From Nipponacmea schrenckii (lineage: Eukaryota > Mollusca > Gastropoda > Lottiidae), in assembly GCA_030562195.1 (NCBI GenBank), contig CM060199.1, forward strand, positions 14,218,338-14,282,337: a stretch of DNA of 64,000 nucleotides, in the 5' to 3' direction. This document shows positions 25,201-40,200 of this stretch, in pieces; the stretch's first letter is position 1; the number at the start of each line of letters is the position of its first letter. The notes beneath the pieces are model-generated. The model was not told the origin of the DNA and did no database searches. It saw nothing but the letters and a program-made list of their open reading frames with translations. Made by a program: the position numbers and the translations under genes.

Positions 25201-28200
25201 ACCTGAGTTGACTGTAGCTGTGTTTCAACCATGCTAGGATCATTTACTGAACCATGTTCTAGTATTTCCCAGTCAGATTCTAAATTATCCATAATTTCAT
25301 TCATTTCTGATATATTTTCCTACAAATGTGAAAGTTTACTTATAGTGTTTATTTCAATATTGATTTTATGAAATAAGTTTGAGATTCAGAGTAATGAAAT
25401 AAGTTTGAGATTCAGAGTAATGAAATAAGTTTGAGATTCAGAGTAATGAAATGAGTTTGAGATTCAGAGTAATGAAATAAGTTTGAGATTCAGAGTAATG
25501 AAATAAGTTTGAGATTCAGAGTAATATATGAAATAAGTTTGAGATTCAGAGTAATGAAATAAGTTTGAGATTCAGAGTAATGAAATGAGTTTGAGATTCA
25601 GAGTAATGAAATAAGTTTGAGATTCAGAGTAATGAAATAAGTTTGAGATTCAGAGTAATGAAATAAGTTTGAGATTCAGAGTAAAGAAATGAATTTGAGA
25701 TTTAGAGTAATGAATTGAGTTTGAGATTTAGAGTAATGAAATGAGTTTGAGATTTAGAGTAATAAAATAAGTTTGAGATTTAGAGTAATGAAATAAGTTT
25801 GAGATTTAGAGTAATGAAATAAGTTTGAGATTCAGAGTAATGAAATGAGTTTGATATTCAGAGTAATGAAATAAGTTTGAGATTCAGAGTAATGAAATGA
25901 GTTTGAGATTCAGAGTAATGAAATGAGTTTTAGATTTATAGTAATGAAATGAGTTTGAGATTTAGAGTAATGAAATGAGTTTGAGATTCAGAGTAATGAA
26001 ATGAGTTTGAGATTTAGAGTAATGAAATGAGTTTGAGATTTAGAGTAATGAAATAAGTTTGATATTGAGAGTAATGAAATAAGTTTGAGATTCAGAGTAA
26101 TGAAATGAGTTTGAGATTTAGATTAATGAAATAAGTTTGATATTCAGAGTAATGAAATAAGTTTAAGATTCAGAGTAATGAAATAAGTTTGAGATTCAGA
26201 GTAATGAAATAAGTTTGAGATTCAGAGTAATGAAATAAGTTTGGGATTCAGAGTAATGAAATGAGTTTGAGATTCAGAGTAATTGTGTTATAATTTTCTT
26301 ATAGTTTATCTTGATATGATATATGGATAAATAGTTGACTAAACATGTCCTGAATAAGCCATCTTCATTTATACAACCATATACCCACTGGGTAGGAATA
26401 ATCCAGGAAAGATCATTGGTAAAGCGGTAATCAAAACACCAATTAGTAGACAATTATTTGTGAACCTTTATCCCTCTAATATTATATATTCATCACTTAC
26501 CAAGAAAATCTTCCATTCTGTAGACTTTGATTCCATTATTTCCTGTTTATTCTGAGAATTGACCAGAACAATTGATAATCTTTGATTTATATTGGTTATA
26601 GACTGATTCAATGTTTCTTTATCATTTATATCTAATGTTGGCAGCAAGTTTTCTGATAAATCTGTGATAAGTTCCACTTCATCCTGACACATGCTAGCTT
26701 CATTAAAATAATCCTGAAAATAGTCAATGTTTGAATTAGATTACCGGAATGATTTCATTGCAGAATAGCTAGTCATTCATAAATATTTTGCAATTATTTA
26801 ACGACTTTTTACAGACAGCAATTTTAAAATATATATATTTATGAAGTTGTTGTCATTTGTGGACACTTTTAGAGCTTTGAACATGCTACGAAAATGCATG
26901 ATTATTATTTATGTGAATATGCAATAAATTATGTGCTTAGTTTAGCACAGTTTAAAACTGCTATCGTTCCTTTTCTTTGGGATGGTATGGGCAATTTTGA
27001 CTTTATCTAAGATGGCGGGCATAGAAACTGATATAATGAATTTCAGCTATAACAAAATGATTATAGCCAGGTTTCACTGTAGGCCTTCTCCATTTTTGGG
27101 CAGAATTCATGAAGGTCTGTACTTCCTCTCATCAGTGTAGGCCTCCCGCTAATTTAGCATGAGGTATAATTCAACACTCTGGCAGTCCCCAGCAAAAGAA
27201 ATGAAAATAAAAAAGATTCTGAATAACTTACTGTATAATCACTTAGCGTCTGATCTAATGTATCATAATCTATCCCATCATATCCTGAGTCTAACAAATC
27301 TTCAGCTCCATGTATCCAATCCATTACTTGACTTATAGAGTTCTTATATTGTTCTCTACATTTTATACCTTCTTTCAGGTACTCTTCTTTTCTATTTATA
27401 GCTCCCTGAAATTGTAAACAATTTTCTACATTCTAAAATGATGTGAATAGAATATGTCAAGTAAACATAAATAAGTAGTCATAGACAGGATATAACTAGC
27501 TAATAAAACATCAAAAAAATCTGTTTCAAAACATTCAGTATAACCAGATAAAACACTGTATAGTTGTTGATTATGTACATTTGATGATAGAAATCTGTGA
27601 CCTACAGAATTTTTTATGCTAGATCTCGATGGAGAAACCTGCCTACAATATGAAGATACAAACTTGCAAAGTGATGGCAAAATTCATGCAGGCCCTAATC
27701 CTGGATATAAGGAATAACTTACCAATATGTCAGTCTGTAGAGTCTCAATATCCTGATGTTTTGTTTTTACTTCACCAGATAATGGTTCCTGCAATTCTGC
27801 ATAGTGTAATTTTTCTTTTTCTATTAAAGATTTCATGTTCTCAATCTTTTCTTCAGCTTTCAGGGAAAGATTCTGGAATTTGAACGAAAGCTACTTAGTA
27901 ATCTATTGATGACAATTTCTCCCTTGACATTTAACTCTTTGTAAAAATTGTTTAGGAATTGGGCCGCAAGCATATTCTTTTAGAATAGCTTTATTGTATA
28001 TTTACTACATTATCATTATAGGGTTCCATATTTTAAGGAGGAAAAACGTCAAATTTGCCTTCTCTAAAAACTGCTAATAAATACAAATATTGAACCTGTT
28101 TAAAATGGATTTCATAACTTCATAAGAAATAGCAAATATATGAAGGTTTTTCCTAGAAATAATTTTGAATTGGCAAGTGTGGTAAAAGATAAGTACCTGG

Positions 28201-31200
28201 TGTTTCTTGAGAATAGAGAACACTTTTTCAGGATCTAAATCTAGACTTCCTAACCCAGCTAAGGTTTCATGTTTATCATCTAACCATGCTGCATTCTTTT
28301 CAATTTCATTCTTAAAAACATCATTTTCCTTCTGAAGAGATGTATACTGAGTTGTCTTCTCTTCAACTAAACTCTTCATTGATTCTAGTTTTAGGTTAAT
28401 GGTTTCAACCTTTTTCAGATCATCACTATCTTCTGTTGATTGGTCAATTTTCAACTGCTGGGCTTTATCCAGAGCTATGAAAACATCTGGTTGTGTTGAT
28501 ATGAGCTTTTCACTAATAACCTAAATTGAGAGGAAAAAAATAGTACCCATGACTCATGTAAGCGTGCCATTGTGGATATTTTGATGTGAAAGCCAAGTCC
28601 TTCAACACTAAATTAATATTTTCTAATCCCTTTATGCACAATTACATTGACAAAAACTTACCTTATATCTTTCAAGTCTATCTGACAATGGCAATTCAAT
28701 TTCATTAATACTCTGTATTTCATCTTCACATTGTTTTAGCGATGATTCTAAAGTTGCCGTTTGCTCCTCCAATTGTTGTCTGATAAACATAGTCTGTTGA
28801 CAGTTATTTTCATACTGGCTAATCTGGTCTATAAATTTTTCATACTGGTTGTTTAGGAATATGATGGCCTCAACGTTGTGTAATTGACCAGAAGAACGTA
28901 AACTATCTAATTGAGAGTAAAGTTCATCTACTTTTGGTTTATATTCTGCTAGCTTCTTTTCCAAATCCTATAAGAAAACACAAAACACTAACTAAATGCT
29001 GATTGAGTTTGAAGGTTAATTGTTTGATTGTTCTTAGCATGGATCCTTGTATAAATTTCAACTTTGTACCCTACAGGCTCTTTAACATTTACTGCTGAAT
29101 CAAATTTCATAAAATGATTATGAATGACAGAAAAAAGAAACTCACTTGAAAATTCAGTTGTAATTTCTGACTGTCTTCAACACTAGAGGGGGTTGTTTTA
29201 GAAAGCAGACGCAACTCTTGTTGAAACTGTGAGAACCATATTGAACATTCTTCAATCTTTTGTTCCAAATTATATCTCTCTTCCATTTTACTTTCTAAAT
29301 CTTTGATTTCAATATCAATGGCACTAGTAGACCTTGAATTAAATACAGAAGAGTCAAATTCACATTCATCCATCTTTGAAATAAACAACTATATTTTACA
29401 AGGATAGAAACTTACCTTATTATGAGTAAAAATGCAATGACAAGGTCACCTGATTTTCACTTGCTGTTCAGATTAGAATCTGCAGATGCCATTTGTTTTA
29501 TGTAACCAAGCAAATCATGTCATGTTCAGAATCAATGTTCAAAATCAATGTTCAGAATCAATGCTCTAAACAGCTGTGCTATAGAACCTCATAAATGAAA
29601 GCTACAAACTGGAACTTGTATCTTAAAATAATAAATGACATTGTTAATCGAAATACTGATTGCCAACTACCTGTTGTATCTGTCTTGTATATCATCTAGT
29701 TGTTGTTGTAAGACTGGTATGTCACTGTCTACTAAACCATCTTTAAATGATTCACCTGTTGCTAAAGTATTCTTTATTAATTCGCCTATTTCTACTGCCA
29801 TATTGCTTAAATCCTGAATAACAAAATATATTAATCAAATAAAAAGAACTTATTGAGCAAATAGTGATGGTCAATCTGGAAGACATTGATTTTGCAATAG
29901 CTTCTTTTGCCTATTATTATTTCATTTTCACGTATCAAGCACCTGTTAACTTCCTGATAGCTATACACACAAAGGATAACATCAAATCATGTCAAAGATC
30001 CAAAAAGACACATCCAGAGATAAAATTAAATGAAAAACGAATTGCTGCCCCAACAGTTGCTTCTAATGATGTGATTTCAACAACTATACCTTGTATTGCT
30101 TGTGTTTTTCCTCCACTAGTTCTATTGCACAATCTAGAGGTAGTTTATCATCATGAATTGCCTCAGTTTCTTCACACCATTTATCAATTTTACAACAATC
30201 TCCTTCAAATGACTTCCTGGCAGTAATAATTTCCTTAAATGCTATCTTTTGATTTTCTAATGATTGCACAAAACCATCAAATCTAGTTCTTAGATCTGAA
30301 AATATGTAAAAAAGTGTTCATATTATGAAAATAATATTTCTAGGTACTCTTGAATCTTTTCTCATTGAATTAATTTTGGACTTTTTGTGAAACTGAGGAC
30401 TAGGGGAACTGTTTCCAAATTTTGTCTAATTAAAAACGATTGTCATGTTATGATTATTGGCAATGTCGTAGAAAGGAATCTAAACATACTGCATGTACTG
30501 TCTTTCAACATAACACATTGAATGACATGAAAGAAATTTTCTTACCAGAAACCATAGAATCTATCTCAGATTGAGATTCTTCATTACACTCATCTTTTAT
30601 ATTTTCTGCCGTCTGCTCAATTTCAGCAATATGGCTCGTATGACTCTTCACTTTAGAGACAAATTTCTGTAAACCAAAAATGATCCACTAAAGACATATT
30701 CTGAATATAATGCGGCACAAAAAAAATCAAATAAGGTGGTTGAGGTTTTTGGCTTCTTGATATGTACAAAGTAATCATTCTTGATACATGATATTATATG
30801 AAGATTCAAACAATTATTTAACAGTGATAAAAGTCAAACAAGATGCTCCATGTTGATGGTAAAAAGAACAGTTATAAAGTTACTCACTTTATATTTGTCA
30901 AGTTGTTTCTGAACATCAGATGAAAGCAAACGTACAGTCTCCATTTTCTTGCTGGTTATTTCTCTGTCTTCTAACCATTCTGTTTCTTTGTTGATTTCTG
31001 ATAAGAATTCCTCACGTACTGATATAGCTGTCTGAAGTTCCTCACACTTTTCTGTAGCTAAGGAATATACAGCATTATGCTGAGATTGCACCATAGCAAC
31101 CAGTTGCTCCATGGAATCCCTTTCTTTTGAAGGGAGATTACTCAAACCTTGTGATTTTTCAATAATACTATTCAAAATTTGCTGTTTTTGGTTTAAACCT

Positions 31201-34200
31201 TTCAAAATCGTCTAAAAACAAAAGAGTATGAGATTTACAATAATAGAGTCAGTATATTGATTGTTAAAAGAAGTGTCACAACTACAAAACTAGTACTTGA
31301 ATAATACAATGTCAAGTACATATAACTAGTACTTTAAAAGTCATAAAAGATGTTAATAGCCTAAATATTGTCATATGACCAATGGTAAATATTCAGATAA
31401 AACCTTTAGCTATAATGACATCTCAATAAGATACAAGAATGGGGCTCTGTGCTGTGTTTGAGTGATCTATGACTCATAGCAATTCATGGATAATTCATTG
31501 ATAACTAATATCTTTCCAATGCAGTATACATGTTCATTTTAGAAAAAAAGCTAAAAATAAGAGTGCAAAAAACCCTAAATGTTAGTATGGTGATAGTATT
31601 CCAAAAACCATCTTACTAACACCAAACATAGATTACTGTTTAGGTTTATTTCCATTGCAAAAGACCTACCTGTGTTCCTTGAAGAGTAATTTCCACTGAA
31701 CTTGGTTGAAAACTAAGAGAAGTTTCCATTTTGATTTGAACTTCTGCTTCTTCCAACCATTCCAGATATTTCTGAGCCTCATTTTGGATATCTTCTAATT
31801 GACCACCAAGGTTACCAGCATTTTCTTGAAATTTGCCAATACTCAGTTTCAAATCATTGAAACGTTTCTCAGTAGTTCTGAAAATGAACATGTCATAAAG
31901 AAATAACCTTGCACTTGATCTCCTTTCCTACTGAAAAAGGTTGTTGCATTTTTAAAGATGCTTTACTTTAAAAAGGCACAGAGGATCAATTCTTTTAGTT
32001 TATGTTAGTTCTTTATAAATGTGTGTGGTGGGGTAGGGTTTAAATAAGATTGAAAAATGAAAAACATTCCGGTTCAGACTTCAACTAAATATTGCCAATA
32101 ATGAATATTTCTAGATTTGGCACCAAATATGGAATTTTGTGATCAATTTTCATTTTGGCTCATCATAGGAAAATGTTGTTAATACTTAACCCTAGTGTGA
32201 GTTTGTCTGTGTATAAGTGTGTTAAAGGTATACCTCTTATGATGACCAAAAATTGAAATAAACTGGGCCATAATGAATCTTTTTTCATTTTTGGACTTGT
32301 CTGGTGTCAAAACTATATCACAAACCCTCTATAATCCAATATATCACAATTAGGAGTGTTTTTCAATAATTACATAATGGAGATATCTTGTGATTGTGAT
32401 AGAGATCTATTCATGTCACCTATTATGTCTAACAGATGAAAACTCTCTTATTGACCAATTTGGAATTTCATGAGGTAGTATGTCTTTAACATAATTTTTA
32501 TTACAATTTGTGTAGACATATATGTTAATTTCTTTTTTACATTAGATTTCAAACAGAAATTTTATATTCTTCAAATAAAACAACAACAAGTCGTTACCTA
32601 AATCGTTCATGAACCAAATTTCCATCTTGGGAGCTGATTTTATTCTGTAAGTCTGCTGATTGTTGTCTTAAATCTTCTAATAAACCATATTTCTCTTCTA
32701 ATTCTTTGGATATTCCCTGAAATCATAAATTGAATCTTCTATGGGGGGGTTGATTTTATATAATGTTATGTACAGTTGGTGAATTTGAAACTCTTTTTAC
32801 CAGTCCCATATATTATCAAAAACAGCTTGTTTTCTGTAATTGATAAAGATGTAGATAAGACCATTGGGACAATTCCAGTCCCTCAATATCCAAACTAACA
32901 GTCTACCTGAATTTGAATGAAATAAATATCAAATATGTTCAGACATTCTGATTTGTCTCTCGATATATTTAAATATATTTGCTCATTTGTTTTATAATTC
33001 AAACAATTTGTTAGAATATCCTTTCATGCACATTTTGTTCCATTGCTTATTTTCATATATATATATTTTCTTGGATTGGTGTTTGAGTGCTTTTGACCCA
33101 ATGATATAGACTGTTAAATGAATTGAAAATTGTCAGAGGATTAAAAGCAAACTTCTTTTGAAGTTGTTAAAGTATTATGTCTACAACATGACAAAGAAAG
33201 TAATTAACACCAATGTGATAGAGTTCAAAGAAGTTAATTTACTTTTAAACTGGACACTGGAATAAATTAACCCTATTAATTTTCTTATCAAAGTAATTCC
33301 CAGTCACACCTTCATACATATATTAATTAAATACAGTATCCTAGAAGGAATTTTGCATAGTATAAGTTTGATGCATAGTTTATATTATATATATATGTTT
33401 TATCTTTATTGCAATTCCATGAAAAGGACAAAACTGAGCATTATAGTGGGCTTTTTCAAATATTTTTATTTGACATAACACCAGTGTCATAGTAAATTCT
33501 GTAGCACTTTAATGCAATTTTTCAAGAAATCTCATTTGAATCTTATAGAATAAGTAGCACATATCTTAGAACATTTTTTCTTTTAGACAATAGAAAAAAA
33601 ATGAAATAAATTAATCCTTTTTACTTGATATTTGACTTTTTATTTTTTTTTATTTTATTAATGGGTATTGTGATCTAAGACAAATTGTCAAATTTTCATG
33701 TTGACATGGCATAGTAAGTCATGACATTAGGTTATTTGTAATCAGACACAGTCCTACTTTCATTTATTAAATTAAAGATATCTAGTGTTGCATTCCCATT
33801 GTTATGCATGCCATACAAATTAGGATATCATTCCCTTTACACATCATAACATGTTCTTAATAGTTTTTTAGAAAGGAAATCTATTTGCTGGAAAAGGTTA
33901 GATTTTTTAATTCTAACCCACCTCTCAGTTTTTGCCAAAGTGATAAGAAAAAAAAATGCTTAAAGGAACACATTACATAATTTTCTAATGGTTTCAAAAT
34001 AGTCAGTTTGGACCTTGTTATAAAATATAATCCTTTAATTTTGGGAGATTTCATCATATCATGTGTTTTGTACCCCATTTTTCAGAATATTGCCATGAAA
34101 ATATCGCAATGATATACAGTATAAATATTATAACATATACATATTTTTTTTTATATATCATAAATTTTTTTTTTCCATTTTCATGTCAGTTATTACAATG

Positions 34201-37200
34201 ACATATCTATGTAAGTGATATTTGGGTATTAAAATAAACATTCTGTGATAATGTGTCTCTGATACTGAAAATAAACAGATTCAGATATTGAAATAATGGT
34301 GTGATTCAGATATTTCAAACAAACACTAAATAAAAGTGTGATTTCAATATAGACATTGTAAATATTGTATGAAAGTGTGTGCAGAAAACATTTTATTCAA
34401 GTGTGAATCAGATATGATTAAAAATTAAAAGTGATTCCGCTCAGATTATTAAATACATTGCTACAACATAATATTGTGTAAATGTATGGATTTTCTTTTC
34501 TTTTTTTAAATGAATGGATTGTCCTATATCTAGCACATTTACTACTGAATACAAAAATCATCTTTATAAATAATATCCATACTACATATGTTGCAGAGAA
34601 AATTTCTTAAATAAATCAAAATCAAATTTTATTCTATCTTTTTGTTATATATTATTTGAAAATGATAATAATGGACGATTGCCTATGCCTATTGTTTCAT
34701 GGCAAACTTTGTATACAGTTTTGCTAGATTGGGTTATGGTGAACATTCATGAGAAACATTCTCCTGAAACATGTTGGATTTTAGGACTACATTATTTTTT
34801 TCTAGTACAGATAATATTTTTTGACTGTGTACCCATGTGTTAGGTTATAGGGTATTCTACTATTGCATCAAATTTCTACTATTGAATCAACTAATATGGA
34901 CCAGTTCAAGCTTTATGAAATGGTTTGCATGTCATCTACTTAATTAAACAACCTAGTATGTATTGAAGTAAGAAGAAGTGCATCCATATATTTTAGTTTT
35001 TAATGTAATCTTCCTACTTCTATATGTTTTAGAATAATATATTTTAGTGTATTTTGAATAAAAGGTCATCTAATACCTGTCTGGTGTAATGTCTTAAATA
35101 ATCTTTAGTGCTGGAAGATTTTTTTTAATTATGCAATTTTTACCAAACACCTATCTCAAAATCTTTCGTTCAACAGAGATCGATTATAAACAATTATGCC
35201 TATAGTTTTTATTATTTCCTGTTGGAGAGCCCAAAGAAATCCCTCCTCTCCCGAAGGCTTAAAGATGATGGGCTAAACCCACTGCACCAGAGGCAAAAGG
35301 TTCCAGTCACATTGTATGTGTTGTCAAAATATGACAGCAACTCATCTGGGACTCTCCTTGCCCATCAATGATTCTGATGAAGAGCAGTACCTCTCAGGGG
35401 TCATTACCTACTGTATGGTACCCTGAGACAGATGATAAAGCAGCCTTGGGTGGAAACATGATGTAAGGCAGCACCTATCGCTGCCTCTAAATGACAGTAC
35501 AAACTAGTATGGAGAATTTAAACCCACCTTTTTTAATTTCTTTGATCTTCCAGCGCAACACATAACTTGATTACCCATATTTATAACATTGTCCTAAATC
35601 TAGCACATTTACTACTGAATACAAAAATCATCTTTTGAACATATCTACAGATCCTTATGAAGAATTATAATACTGGTACATCATCCTTGTATCTTATTTC
35701 AATTCACAATTAGTTAAATTGACTCCAAACAAAATACTGCCTAATGTACTACATCAGAAATCGCTTTAGTATATTAAGTAGCCTATCATCTTGACCATCC
35801 TTGGGAAATCTCAGCTATCTGTAATATGTTTCAGATTCAAAATTTAACATTAAGTTATGACAAAATTTCAAATTCAATTAGTATGCATGTTCTTGTTTAT
35901 TTTAGCGACAACCTATTTCAACATGAATCAGTATACTCTACTTAGATCAATTTGACAATATGTCAATCAACAAATCAGACTTGTACAATCCAATTGATAA
36001 CTGAAATCTGTCTCAAGAGAAATTCGTTGACCCATTGTAGACATCAGTATTACTGTACTACTGGTCAATACATAAAGTACCCCTGCTATAATAGTTATCC
36101 AAGCATTGCTTGTCAAGCAAATCCATAAAATCGATGCCACTCTGATTCATTACAGAAAAAAAAAACATAGTTAATGGAGCAATATTCATTCACATGTAAC
36201 TATTAAAACTTTTAGCAAAAACACAACTAATGCCCTTTAAATATAATTCTTGTTGAGACAGTCATGTTGACTGTGGCCACAAACAAAATTTAAGCTATTA
36301 TTCAAGTCACAAAGTGGTTTCTCATATTATTAATGTCATATGCATTAAGTTATGCAATTTTGACAGCATTCAGACAGTGAAAAACTTGACTACATGCCCC
36401 AGTTTTTTTAATTGTATGAATGCAACTTGTTTTTGTATTATTAATAGATATCATAATCAGACGTACATTTTAAAACAAATCATGTAACTGAAAGTCTGTA
36501 TTGCCATTAAAGTTTCAGGAAATGGATAGAAATAAACAAATGACAAACTGGTGCATAATGAAAAATTTTGTAAAATATTTTAACTCCTATGTATGCATCA
36601 CTCAAACATGTTTTATTCTGCATTAAACCTTGAAATATTTTAACTCCTGCGTATGCAACACTCTGACCATTTTATTCTACATTAAACCATCAAATACAAA
36701 AATAATCAAATATATTTTTCTTAAATTTTCTATAAACAGAAACCTTAAGATTTCTCCAATAACTAAAAGCATTCACATTCTTTTTCTTATTCCAAAACCC
36801 ATTATAAACATATATAAAGTACAGAACAGTTTGATATTTCTGTCTAACAACATTTATATCTTCAAATCTTTCGTTTCAAAATCCTAGTCCATGTTTACAC
36901 ATCCAAATTTTGAATAAAACATTCAAAACCATGAGGTTATTCATTCGGTCATTTCTTAAATCTGTATTAATCTCAAATTAATCACTTGAGTTGTAGGTCA
37001 AGATCAACCTAATCCAAAGTAATAAAAACAAGAAATCTTCACTTCAATGATCTAAGCACTCATTAAGTACATACAAATCTGAGATCTATTGTAAATTAGG
37101 TCCACTATACTATTGGTCAGTTGGACAGATAAATAGGTATACTTTTACATAGTATGGGGGACGTTGATATCAATTTACCAGTACCCTAATCAATACAACT

Positions 37201-40200
37201 ATACCTCTATGAACATTATGACTTATAGGGAAATTATTGAAATAAAGAGTAACATATATTTCCTTCTAGAAAGACTCACAAAATGATCATTGCGTGCAAA
37301 ATCAATTACAGACAGAATGCCTGTTGAACTGTTGTGATCAGAAAGAGGTCTTGTTTATTTGTTGTGATGAGAAAGAAATCTTGTTTATCTGCAGTGTTCA
37401 AAAAGAAATCTTGTTTATCTATTGTGATCAGAAAGAATTAAAGCTAACCTGCTAATTCAAAGCGAGCAGACAGAAGTCCGGTTTTGTCTGTTGTGATCAG
37501 AAAGAATTCAGGCTAACCTGTTTATATAACTTGAGCAGACAGAAGTCCGGTTTATCTGTTGTGATCAGAAAGAATTCAGGCTAACCTGTTTATCTAACTT
37601 AAGCAGACATACGGTTTATCTGTTTTGATCAGAAAGAATTCAGGCTAACCTGTTTATCTAATGAGAAAAGACAGAAGTCTGGTATATCTGTTGTGATCAG
37701 AAAGAATTAAAGCTAACCTGTTTATCAATGTGAGCAGACATACATACAGTTTATCTGTTGTGATCAGAAAGAATTCAGGCTAACCTGTTTATCTAATGTG
37801 AGCAGACAGAAGTCCGATTTATCTGTTGTGATCAGAAAGAATTAAAGCTAACCTGTTTATCTAATGTGAGCAGACAGACATACAGTTTATCTGCTGTGAT
37901 CAGAAAGAATTCATGCTAACTGTTTATCTAATGTGAGCAGACAGACTTTTGATCAAACCTGTCCATCTGTTTACCAGAAATCCAGAACTGTTTATCTGTT
38001 GAAATCAGAAAGAGGTCATGTTAACAAGCTCATCTGTTTATTAGAAGTCCAGGGCTGTCTATTTGTTGTAATCAGAAAGAAGTCATGTTAACCTGTTCAT
38101 ATGTGTATTAGTAGTTCAGGGCTGTCTATTTGTTGTAATCAGAAAGAAGTCATGTTAACCTGTTCATCTGTTTATTAGAAGTCCAGGGCTGTCTATTTCT
38201 ATTTATCAGAAAGAGGTTATGTTAATCTGTTCATCTCTTTATCAAACATCCAGAGATGTTTATCTGTTGTGATTAGAAAGAAGTCATGTTAGACAACATA
38301 CTGAACACTCTATTCTAGTCCTTCAAATATATTGTTGATAGACAGCAGTCATTGAGCTATTGAATATACAGAATAATAACTGATATTTTTTCAATGGAGT
38401 TGGGCTTTTTCTTCAATTAGTGCATTGGAATTAAATTGAAATAAATATACTTTATTGATATGGAACGAGGAATATATGTGCTAATGTTTATGATAAACAA
38501 TTATAAAAAATAATACTTTTACATTAAATAAAGCTCACACAAAATAATACATTGTCATTTCAAACAAACAAATAAATCACAATACAAAATGCATCAAAAA
38601 TGCACAAGATATAAATAACATTAAGATTGATGTCAAGAATTTGTTTTTTTTTACATATATCAGACTTAAAGCAGATTTAAACATAATAAATACAAGTGTA
38701 AAATTGGTCTCTGATTCGTCATATACATAATATCTGTTTAAGCCTGTTTCACAAAGGTTTTAGTTAGCTTCTAAGCATAACATTTGTGTAAGCCCTTGCA
38801 GAACAATACGTAACATGTTTGAAAGCTTAGGTTTATAAAAACCTCCTTTTAAGATCAGGTTACTATCACAAATAACATTCAGAATATCAGACAGGTGTAC
38901 AAGTAAATGTAAAATTTTCGACTTTGACACATCATCTAATAAAGCTCAATAGATGAAAAATATACTGTCAACAAGTTTATAAAGACATAACATGTGACAT
39001 CTGCATTAAATATGACTGAACACAAACCTATTAATACTTGTCTAAAAATCAGACTCATATATATATGTGTACTATTGAACTGACATCAATAAATGGTCTT
39101 CATAAAACTAAATAAAAGAGAACAATAGCAAAAAATTTAAAGATAAGAAAATAGGACGGCAGAATTTATATGTACAATATCACAGACAAAAACTTAATAA
39201 CAAATATCACAGAGATAAAATTAATATCAAAAACAACCAGTAATTCTTAAATATAAAACCAGTCATTGGAAGGATGGTCTGATCTTTGGAAATCACGATT
39301 TAAATTTTGATGCTGCTTTATAGGCAAAAGGAAGAAAGGCATCATTGGCAAGTAACAATAAGAAATATTAAACATTTCTGAGGTGTTTCAAAGGAAGGAG
39401 GGACAGTCATAGAACTTCTCTCTGTTGGAGAATTCTTATCTTGTTACAAACCTAAGGTTACAGTATTTAATTTTAGGTTATCTTAAGAAACCTACATAAC
39501 ATAATATTAACAATTCAAACTATTAAATACCCTAACATTCTAAAGACAGTGCAATTCTTAATGAATAATGATACACTGTTAGTTCATTGAAGCAATAACT
39601 ATGATAATTTTAACATAATGGTTAGCTATTAGCACAAAAGTTAACAAGAACTATTTACAAACTGAATTTAAATATTCATGAGACATATCACTAATTTGAA
39701 ATAAATATTCATACAAATTCTATGTGAATTTGTAAAGTAAACATAATGTTCCTACTTAATATATACTATTTGGCCACAAATTCACTTATAATTTTAATAA
39801 CAATCATAATAAAATGAATAATTAAAATATCATTCTTTATAAAGACAGATTCTCCTCAAGTTACAATTGGAGCATTCTGTAAATATCAAGAGACAATATA
39901 TATTTAATTTAAAGGGATAAGGTCCTCTAATTATTCAGTATAGCATAATTAAATGACTTTATTCCTTTAACATTAAATTTGAGCACACAATCTATATAAA
40001 TACTATAGAATAATATGACTTGAATAAACTATTAAAAGATTACTAGTAAGAATCAACAAATCATCATGTATGTGTATGGTTACAAACATTGGTACAGTGC
40101 AAAATCTGGCAATCAAAGTATCTAATTCAATAGATATCTATCAATTTTATCACAGTTAGTTTTGATTCAGTGAGATACTCTACCCAAAAGGGTTAAAAAG

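Larger units (their letters stand above)
32717..37300. other. Long non-coding stretch (intron 30/31 side)
   Basis: Extremely AT-rich, with many homopolymers. I saw no coding exon. Contents noted separately: a 48-bp direct repeat pair, a GC-richer island at 35222-35535 and a 57-bp duplication. Confidence 0.55.

Noticed and set aside
29333..29388. Longer version of exon 37, making the SINE tail the polypyrimidine tract of its acceptor
   Set aside because: The frame is open up to 29388, but exon 36 exits in phase 2 and joins only at 29332. The longer acceptors would be phase 0.
29864..30226. 120-codon plus-strand open frame
   Set aside because: Shadow of nesprin exon 35 on the opposite strand together with intron sequence.
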